From the NCBI GenBank assembly GCA_030655395.1, contig JAURVQ010000047.1, positions 1 through 36,675 on the forward strand: a stretch of DNA of 36,675 nucleotides, written 5' to 3'. Source of the DNA: Gammaproteobacteria bacterium (GTDB lineage: Bacteria > Pseudomonadota > Gammaproteobacteria > SURF-13). Positions 30,078-36,675 of this stretch are shown one piece after another. The first letter of the stretch is position 1. Each line of letters starts with the position of its first letter. Made by a program: the position numbers and the translations under genes. The notes under the pieces were generated by a model that was not told where the DNA came from, ran no database searches, and saw only the letters and a list, made by a program, of their open reading frames with translations.

Positions 30078-32378
30078 ATGGATACCATGATGCGTAAACT
30101 GTTGCTGCGGGTAGGGGTGTGGGGAGTTCTGTGGTTGGGCGCGGGGCAGGCTTTGGCGCTGGAGCCGTTCGTGATCAAGGACATCCGGCTTGAAGGCTTG
30201 CAGCGCATCGCCGCCGGTACGGTGTTCAATTATCTTCCGGTCAAGGTGGGCGAAACGCTGGACGACGCGCGCGCCAACGAGGCGATCCGGGCCCTGTTCA
30301 AAACCGGCTTCTTCAAGGACGTGCGCCTGGAACGCGAGGACGACGTGCTGGTGGTGTTCGTCACCGAGCGCCCTGCCATCGCAAGCATCAAGATCACCGG
30401 CAACAAGGACATCGAGACCGATCAGCTCACCAAGGCGCTGAAGGAGCAGGGTCTGGGCGAGGGCCAGACCTTTGACCGCGCCCTGCTCGACAAGGCCGAG
30501 CAGGAACTCAAACGCCAGTATTTCAGCCGCGGCAAGTACGGCGTGCAGGTCACTACCACCGCCACGCCGATTGAGCGCAATCGTGTCGGTATCGCGATAG
30601 ACATCTCCGAAGGCCGCGCCGCGCGCATCCGTCAGATCAACATCGTCGGCAATGAGGTCTTCAGCGATGAGGACCTGCTGGACACATTCCAGTTGAGTAC
30701 GCCGACCTTTCTTTCATTTTATACCAGCAGCGATCAATACTCCAAACAGAAACTGTCCGCCGATCTGGAGGCCCTGCGCTCGTTTTATCTCGACCGCGGT
30801 TATATCAACTTCGCCATCAACTCCACCCAGGTCTCCATCACGCCGGATAAAAAAGACATCTACATCACCGTCAACCTCGCCGAGGGCGACAAGTTTACGG
30901 TGAAGGACGTCAAGCTTGCGGGCGAGCTGGTGCTGCCGGAAGAGGAGCTGAATAAACTTGTTACGGTGCAGAAGGACACGGTGTTTTCACGCAAGAGCGC
31001 GACCGACACCACCGCCAAACTGATCGAGCGCCTGGGTGACGAAGGCTATGCCTTCGCCAACGTCAACACCATCCCGGACATCGATCAGGCGACCAAACAG
31101 GTAAGCCTGACCTTCTTTGTCGACTCCGGCAAGCGCGTGTATGTGCGGCGCATTAACGTGGCGGGCAACACCAAGACGCGCGACGAAGTGCTGCGGCGCG
31201 AGATGCGCCAACTGGAGAGCTCGTGGATTTCGACGGAAAAGGTCAAGCGTTCGCGTGTGCGGCTGGAAAAGCTCAGTTATTTCGCGGAGGTCAACGTGGA
31301 GACCCCCGCGGTGCCCGGCACCACGGATCAGGTGGATGTCAATTACACGGTGGTGGAAAAGCCGTCGGGCAACCTGCTCGCCGGTCTGGGTTTCTCGCAG
31401 GGGCAGGGTATCATCTTCAATACCAGCATCAGTCAGGACAACTTTCTCGGCAGCGGCAAGCACGTGAGCGCAGCGTTCAACAACAGCAAGGTCAACACCG
31501 TCTACAGTTTTTCCTATACCAATCCGTATTACACGGTGGATGGCATCAGTCGCGGTTTTAACCTGTTTTCCAGAAATACTGACGCGGGCAACGCCAACAT
31601 CGCCAACTACACCACGGATGTGAAGGGCGGCTATGTCAATTACGGCATCCCGGTGAGCGAGTTCGACAGCGTACGCCTCGGCGCGGGGTATGAAGGCACG
31701 CGCATCAAAACCGGCACGGACACACCCAGTGAGTACCTCAATTTCATTGCCGCCAACCGGAAAAACTTTGGTACAATAAAGCTGACTGCGGGATGGTCGC
31801 ATGACACGCGTAATCGCGCGGTGTTTGCGGATGAGGGTGTGCTCCAAAATCTCGGTGCCGAGATGACGGTGCCCGGTACCAACCTGAATTATTACAAGGC
31901 CAGCTACCGGCACCTGTTCATTTACCCGCTGGCGAAATACTGGACGCTGTCGCTGAACGGTGACGTCGGTTATGGTAAAAGTTACGGCAAGACCACCGAG
32001 TTTCCGTTCTTCGAGAATTTTTTCGCGGGTGGCGGGCGTTCGATACGCGGCTTCAAGGACAATACTCTGGGCCCCAGAGGGTCGAACGGCAGGCCGCTGG
32101 GCGGTGATTTGAAGGTGGTGGGAAATGCGGAGGTGTTTTTCCCGGTACCGTTCGTCAAGGACAGCAAGTCCGTGCGCCTGAGCGGGTTCGTGGATGCAGG
32201 TAACGTCTACGGTGTAAGTGAAAGCTTTGAGACCGGCAAGCTGCGCTATGCGACCGGCCTGTCCGCCGTGTGGCTCTCGCCGCTGGGCGCGCTGACCTTC
32301 AGCATAGCGAAGCCGTTAAACAGTAAAGCAGAGGACGATGTGCAGAATTTCCAGTTTGCGCTGGGTGCACCTTTCTAA
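30078..32378 (+). CDS. bamA: Outer membrane protein assembly factor BamA
   Basis: 766 aa; signal peptide, POTRA domains (FVIKDIRLEGLQRIAAGTVFNYLPVKVGE), C-terminal barrel with RSIRGF motif. Confidence 0.96.
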   Translation: MDTMMRKLLLRVGVWGVLWLGAGQALALEPFVIKDIRLEGLQRIAAGTVFNYLPVKVGETLDDARANEAIRALFKTGFFKDVRLEREDDVLVVFVTERPAIASIKITGNKDIETDQLTKALKEQGLGEGQTFDRALLDKAEQELKRQYFSRGKYGVQVTTTATPIERNRVGIAIDISEGRAARIRQINIVGNEVFSDEDLLDTFQLSTPTFLSFYTSSDQYSKQKLSADLEALRSFYLDRGYINFAINSTQVSITPDKKDIYITVNLAEGDKFTVKDVKLAGELVLPEEELNKLVTVQKDTVFSRKSATDTTAKLIERLGDEGYAFANVNTIPDIDQATKQVSLTFFVDSGKRVYVRRINVAGNTKTRDEVLRREMRQLESSWISTEKVKRSRVRLEKLSYFAEVNVETPAVPGTTDQVDVNYTVVEKPSGNLLAGLGFSQGQGIIFNTSISQDNFLGSGKHVSAAFNNSKVNTVYSFSYTNPYYTVDGISRGFNLFSRNTDAGNANIANYTTDVKGGYVNYGIPVSEFDSVRLGAGYEGTRIKTGTDTPSEYLNFIAANRKNFGTIKLTAGWSHDTRNRAVFADEGVLQNLGAEMTVPGTNLNYYKASYRHLFIYPLAKYWTLSLNGDVGYGKSYGKTTEFPFFENFFAGGGRSIRGFKDNTLGPRGSNGRPLGGDLKVVGNAEVFFPVPFVKDSKSVRLSGFVDAGNVYGVSESFETGKLRYATGLSAVWLSPLGALTFSIAKPLNSKAEDDVQNFQFALGAPF

Positions 32379-32394
32379 ATTCAGGAGCAGGCAT

Positions 32395-32949
32395 TTGAAA
32401 AGATATTTATTGATTGCGGTGGCTGTGGTGTCGGCTTGGTCCGGCGTGGTGTCCGCGGCTGAGCTCAAGCTCGGGTTTGTCAACGCCGCCAAGATACTGG
32501 AAGAGGCGCCGCAGGCGGATACCGCGCGCAACAAGCTGGAAAAGGAATTTTCCGGACGCAACAAAAAACTGATTGATGGGCAGAAAGAGCTCAAGGCGCT
32601 GGAAGACAAGCTCGCCAAGGATGGCGCCGTGATGAGCGACGCCGAACGTGCGAAGTCGGAGCGCAACATCAACGCGCTGCGGCGTGATCTGAAGCGCGAT
32701 CAGGATGAGGCGCGCGAGGATTTCAATATCCGTCGTAACGAGGAATTTTCAAGACTGCAAAAGCAGGTGTACGAAGCGATCGTGGCGCTGGCCAAGCAGG
32801 AAAACTATGACCTGATTGTGGGCGACGGCGCGATTTACTCGAGCGAGCGTGTCGATATCACCGACAAGGTGATGGCGCGCCTGAAGGCCGGAGCGCCGGA
32901 GGCGGCCAAGGGCGGTGCTACCGAGCCCGCCGCCCAGCCCAAGCAGTAA
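32395..32949 (+). CDS. skp: OmpH/Skp family periplasmic chaperone
   Basis: Likely TTG start after AGGAG; signal peptide then AELKLGFVNAAKILEEAPQADTARNKLEKEFSGRNKKLIDGQKELKALEDKLAKD; the track start at 32338 lies inside bamA. Confidence 0.9.
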   Translation: MKRYLLIAVAVVSAWSGVVSAAELKLGFVNAAKILEEAPQADTARNKLEKEFSGRNKKLIDGQKELKALEDKLAKDGAVMSDAERAKSERNINALRRDLKRDQDEAREDFNIRRNEEFSRLQKQVYEAIVALAKQENYDLIVGDGAIYSSERVDITDKVMARLKAGAPEAAKGGATEPAAQPKQ

Positions 32950-32962
32950 GCGGCGGTGCTCT

Positions 32963-33991
32963 GTGGGGTTCACCCTCGGCGAGATCGCCCAGCATATCGG
33001 CGCCGAGGCCCGGGGTGATGCGGACTGCGTCATCCACGGGGTGGCGCCACTCGACCGGGCCCAGGCGGGCGAGCTGAGCTACCTCACCAGCGAACGCTAT
33101 CGTCGTTACCTTTCCGGTACACATGCCTCTGCGGTGATTCTGGCGCCGCAGCATGCCCCCCATTGCACGGTCGCCGCCCTGGTGGTGGACAATCCCGAGT
33201 TGGGCTACGCGCGCGCCGCCACACTGCTCACCACGCCGCCGGTACAGCGCGGCATTCATCCCACTGCCTGGATCAGCGCCACGGCGCAAGTGCATGCGAG
33301 CGCCTGGATCGGTCCGCAGTGTGTGATCGAGGCGGGGGCGAATATCGCAAAAGGCGTCAGCATCGGGCCGGGGTGCGTGATCGGGGCGGATTCCAGCATT
33401 GGTGAAGACAGCCGCCTGCTGGCGCAGGTCACCGTGTGTCACGACAGCATCATCGGACGGCGCGCGCTGATACATCCGGGCGCGGTGATAGGCAGCGACG
33501 GCTTTGGTCTGGCCAGCGACCACGGCGTGTGGGTGAAGATTCCGCAACTGGGGCGCACGCGCATCGGCGATGATGTCGAGATCGGCGCCAATACCACCAT
33601 CGACCGCGGCGCACTCGATGACACCGTGATCGAAGACGGCGTCAAGCTCGATAACCAAGTCCAGGTGGCGCACAACGTGCACATCGGCGCACACACCGCG
33701 ATTGCGGGCTGCGTGGGGATTGCCGGCAGCGCGCGCATCGGCAGGCGCTGCCGCATCGGCGGCGGCGTCGGCATCGCCGGCCATCTGGAAATCACCGATG
33801 ATGTCACCGTCACCGGCATGTCGCTGGTGAGTAAATCCATCCGCACGCCCGGTGTCTACTCCTCCAGTGTCCCGGCGGAGCCCGTGGCGGTCTGGAACAA
33901 ACAGCTTGCGCGCCTGCGCCGGCTGGAGACGTTGAGCGAACGGCTCAAGGCGCTGGAACAGAATCGCAACAACCATAAGGCATCCACATGA
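32963..33991 (+). CDS. lpxD: UDP-3-O-(3-hydroxyacyl)glucosamine N-acyltransferase
   Basis: Likely GTG start [50 protein letters not shown]; hexapeptide repeats. Confidence 0.93.
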   Translation: MGFTLGEIAQHIGAEARGDADCVIHGVAPLDRAQAGELSYLTSERYRRYLSGTHASAVILAPQHAPHCTVAALVVDNPELGYARAATLLTTPPVQRGIHPTAWISATAQVHASAWIGPQCVIEAGANIAKGVSIGPGCVIGADSSIGEDSRLLAQVTVCHDSIIGRRALIHPGAVIGSDGFGLASDHGVWVKIPQLGRTRIGDDVEIGANTTIDRGALDDTVIEDGVKLDNQVQVAHNVHIGAHTAIAGCVGIAGSARIGRRCRIGGGVGIAGHLEITDDVTVTGMSLVSKSIRTPGVYSSSVPAEPVAVWNKQLARLRRLETLSERLKALEQNRNNHKAST

Positions 33992-34431
33992 GCAGCATGG
34001 ACATCCACGAGGTGCTGCAACATCTGCCGCACCGTTACCCCTTTCTCATGATCGATCGCGTGCTCACCTGTATCCCGGGCGAGTCGCTCACCGCGCTTAA
34101 AAACGTCACCATCAACGAGCCTTTTTTCCAGGGTCACTTTCCGAACCGTCCGGTGATGCCGGGCGTGATGATACTGGAGGCGATGGCGCAGGCCACCGGT
34201 ATCCTCGCGTTTCGCACCACACAGACACGCCCCAGCGAACACCTGCTGTATTACCTGGTCGGCGTGGACAATGCGCGCTTCAAGCAGCCGGTGGAGCCGG
34301 GCGATCAGTTGATGATCGAAGTGCGTGCCGAGCGCAATATGCGCGGTATCTGGAAGTTTACCGCCGAGGCGAAGGTGGGGGGCAAGCTGGTGGCGAGCGC
34401 CGACCTGATGTGCGCCCGCAAGGAAGTTTAG
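33988..34431 (+). CDS. fabZ: 3-hydroxyacyl-ACP dehydratase
   Basis: [25 protein letters not shown]...[33 protein letters not shown]. Confidence 0.96.
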   Translation: MSSMDIHEVLQHLPHRYPFLMIDRVLTCIPGESLTALKNVTINEPFFQGHFPNRPVMPGVMILEAMAQATGILAFRTTQTRPSEHLLYYLVGVDNARFKQPVEPGDQLMIEVRAERNMRGIWKFTAEAKVGGKLVASADLMCARKEV

Positions 34432-34433
34432 CC

Positions 34434-35216
34434 ATGCAGGCGCCCGTGATTGATGCGCGCGCAGTCGTCGAACCGGGCGCCAAGCTCGGCCCCGGCGTGA
34501 GTGTCGGGCCTTATTCGATCATCGGGGCGCAGGTCGAGATCGGCGCCGGCACCTGGATCGGGCCGCACGTCGTCATCACCGGCCGCACGCGCATCGGGCG
34601 CGACAACAAGATTTTTCAGTTCGCCTCTCTGGGCGAGGAACCGCAGGACAAGAAATATGCGGGCGAAGACACCGCGCTCGAGATCGGTGACCGCAACGTG
34701 ATCCGCGAATACTGCACCATCAGCCGCGGCACCGCGCAGGGCGGCGGCATCACGCAGGTGGGCAACGACAACTGGATCATGGCCTATGTGCACATCGCGC
34801 ACGACTGCAAGGTCGGCCATCAGGCCATCTTCGCCAATTCCGCCTCGCTCGCCGGTCATGTCACGGTAGAGGATTACGCCATCCTCGGCGGCTTTACGCT
34901 GGTGCACCAGTTTTGCGCCATCGGCGCGCACTGTTTTTGCGGCATGGGCAGCGTGATCTCCAAGGACGTGCCGCCCTACACCATGATGTCCGGCAACCCG
35001 GTGCGCGCGCACGGCCTCAACAGCGAGGGCCTCAAGCGCCGCGGCTTCAGCGCCGAGACACTGCGCCAACTGCGCGAGGCGTACAAGGTCATCTACAAAT
35101 CCAAACTCACGCTGGTGCAGGCCATTGCGCGGTTGAAGGAGATGCAGTATGAGTGCGCCGAGATCGGCGTGCTGGTGGCCTTTCTGGAGCGGGCGACGCG
35201 TGGAATAGTCAGATGA
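34434..35216 (+). CDS. lpxA: UDP-N-acetylglucosamine acyltransferase
   Basis: MQAPVIDARAVVEPGAKLGPGVSVGPYSIIGAQVEIGAGTWIGPHVVI...; ATG 34434 preferred over the track start 34410 inside fabZ. Confidence 0.95.
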   Translation: MQAPVIDARAVVEPGAKLGPGVSVGPYSIIGAQVEIGAGTWIGPHVVITGRTRIGRDNKIFQFASLGEEPQDKKYAGEDTALEIGDRNVIREYCTISRGTAQGGGITQVGNDNWIMAYVHIAHDCKVGHQAIFANSASLAGHVTVEDYAILGGFTLVHQFCAIGAHCFCGMGSVISKDVPPYTMMSGNPVRAHGLNSEGLKRRGFSAETLRQLREAYKVIYKSKLTLVQAIARLKEMQYECAEIGVLVAFLERATRGIVR

Positions 35217-35282
35217 GAGAAAAGAGGCAAGAGAAAAGAGAAAAGGAGAAGCAACGCTACTTTTCTCTTGCCTCTTTTCTCT
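35216..35282. repeat. Polypurine palindrome family B, copy 2
   Basis: AGAGAAAAGAGGCAAGAGAAAAG (35216-35238) / CTTTTCTCTTGCCTCTTTTCTCT (35260-35282), 23 bp perfect; first base is the last base of the lpxA TGA. Confidence 0.9.
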
Positions 35283-35297
35283 TGTCTCTGTAGTTAA

Positions 35298-36458
35298 ATG
35301 CGCATCGGCATTGTCGCAGGCGAGGCCTCCGGTGACCTGCTAGGCGCCGGTCTGATCCGCACGCTCAGGGAGCGCTATCCGGATGCGGTGTTTGAAGGCA
35401 TCGCCGGGCCGCGCATGATCGAGCAGGGGTGCCGCGCGCTCTATCCGGCGCAGAAGCTCGCCGTGATGGGCATCACCGAGGTGCTGGGCCGCCTCTATGA
35501 ATTGTTGCGCATTCGTGCCCATCTGCTGCGCCATTTCACCGCCCATCCGCCGGATGTCTTCATCGGCATCGACGCGCCGGATTTCAATCTTGCGCTTGAG
35601 CGCGGTCTCAAGCGTGCGGGCATTCCCACCGTGCATTATGTCAGCCCTTCGGTATGGGCGTGGCGGCGCTATCGTGTGCGCAACATCGCACGTTCGGTCG
35701 ATCGCATGCTCACGCTGTTTCCGTTCGAGGCCGCATTCTATGCAGCGCATACGGAACATCCCGTCGCGGCGCGCTTTGTCGGCCATCCCCTTGCGGATGC
35801 GATAGCCCCGCCCGAGGTGGAGGATGCGGCGCTGCGTCTCCGGCTGCGGCGCGAATTTAATCTGCCTGCCGAGGCGCAGGTGATCGCGTTGCTGCCCGGC
35901 AGTCGCGAAACCGAGCTGCACGCCTTGGCCGCGCCGTTTATGCAAGCGGCGGCCTGGTGTGCGGCGCAACGGCCCGCGCTGCGTTTTATCGCGCCGCAGG
36001 CCAGTGCACTGACGCGCAAACTGTTTGAGCAGACGCTGGCGCAGCATGCGCCGCAGTTGCCGGTGACCCTCATCGATGGCCGCGCACAGGATGCCCTGCG
36101 CGTTGCGGACGCAGCCCTCATCGCCTCCGGCACTGCCACGCTGGAGGCCTTGCTGCTACGGCGGCCCATGGTAGTGGCGTACCGCATGGCGCCGTTGACC
36201 GCATGGATCGCGCGCCGCATGCTGAAGGTGCCATGGTTTTCGTTGCCCAACCTGCTTGCAGGCAAGGCGCTGGTGCCGGAATTCAGCCAGGAACAGGTGA
36301 CGGCGGAAAATCTGGGGCGAGCGCTGCTGAGCTGTCTTGACGATGCGAGCCGTCTGGCGGAAATTAACAGTGCGTTCGATACCATTCACCGCACGCTGCG
36401 CCGCAATGCGGATGCCGCTGCTGCCGCAGCGGTGTTGGAGTTGCTGCAAAGATCATGA
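35298..36458 (+). CDS. lpxB: Lipid-A-disaccharide synthase
   Basis: [44 protein letters not shown]...[19 protein letters not shown]...[10 protein letters not shown]. Confidence 0.96.
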   Translation: MRIGIVAGEASGDLLGAGLIRTLRERYPDAVFEGIAGPRMIEQGCRALYPAQKLAVMGITEVLGRLYELLRIRAHLLRHFTAHPPDVFIGIDAPDFNLALERGLKRAGIPTVHYVSPSVWAWRRYRVRNIARSVDRMLTLFPFEAAFYAAHTEHPVAARFVGHPLADAIAPPEVEDAALRLRLRREFNLPAEAQVIALLPGSRETELHALAAPFMQAAAWCAAQRPALRFIAPQASALTRKLFEQTLAQHAPQLPVTLIDGRAQDALRVADAALIASGTATLEALLLRRPMVVAYRMAPLTAWIARRMLKVPWFSLPNLLAGKALVPEFSQEQVTAENLGRALLSCLDDASRLAEINSAFDTIHRTLRRNADAAAAAAVLELLQRS

Positions 36459-36675
36459 GCAAGCGCATGGGCATGCAGGGCGATTTCAATTTCCCCGCGC
36501 CCGGCGGGATAGCCGCCGGCGTAGACGAAGTCGGGCGCGGCCCGCTGGCGGGACCGGTGCTGGCGGCGGCGGTGATACTTGCGCCGGGGCATGGCATCGA
36601 GGGACTCGCCGACTCCAAAAAACTCAGCAGCGAAGTGCGCGCGGCGCTCGCCATACAGATCCGTGCGCGCGCGAC
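36455..36675 (+). CDS. rnhB: Ribonuclease HII, 5' part (runs off window)
   Basis: ATG 36455 overlapping the lpxB stop; [65 protein letters not shown]. Open at the window edge, so absent from the ORF track. Confidence 0.92.
   Translation, partial: MSKRMGMQGDFNFPAPGGIAAGVDEVGRGPLAGPVLAAAVILAPGHGIEGLADSKKLSSEVRAALAIQIRARA

Noticed and set aside
30987-31913. 308-aa minus-strand ORF inside bamA
   Set aside because: Antisense to the conserved bamA barrel region; no independent support.

Overview
This looks like a chromosomal segment from a GC-rich proteobacterium, most likely a gammaproteobacterium, inferred from gene content and order. Most of it is housekeeping: sorbosone-dehydrogenase-like gene, ybcJ-like, yaeQ, csp, ybiT (ABC-F), EamA transporter, EF-hand protein, mtgA, uup (ABC-F), fbp, tRNA-Ser(GGA), 4.5S/SRP RNA (ffs), dnaX-ybaB-recR, dapC/dapD/arsC-like/dapE, EamA transporter, glnD-map, and the conserved rpsB-tsf-pyrH-frr-uppS-cdsA-dxr-rseP-bamA-skp-lpxD-fabZ-lpxA-lpxB-rnhB run. 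The first ~1.1 kb is different: two LuxR-type autoinducer-binding-domain fragments (one cut by the window edge and absent from the ORF track, one truncated) separated by a decayed IS1595-like transposase remnant. I see no CRISPR array, defence island, prophage or clearly new enzymatic system. The unexplained signal is in the intergenic spaces: (A) four copies of a ~130-150 bp dispersed element with ACTCAGGAG inverted repeats plus a GC-rich second hairpin, one of which supplies the last codons and stop of dapC; (B) two copies of a near-pure polypurine/polypyrimidine 23-24 bp palindrome placed directly after the stop codons of frr and lpxA; (C) a ~150 bp imperfect palindrome filling the divergent map/rpsB spacer; and (D) a CTAGGG/CCCTAA low-complexity inverted repeat between tRNA-Ser and ffs. 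The fbp terminator also appears to lie inside the coding end of the convergent uup gene. All calls come from reading the sequence and translations by eye; no database search was run.
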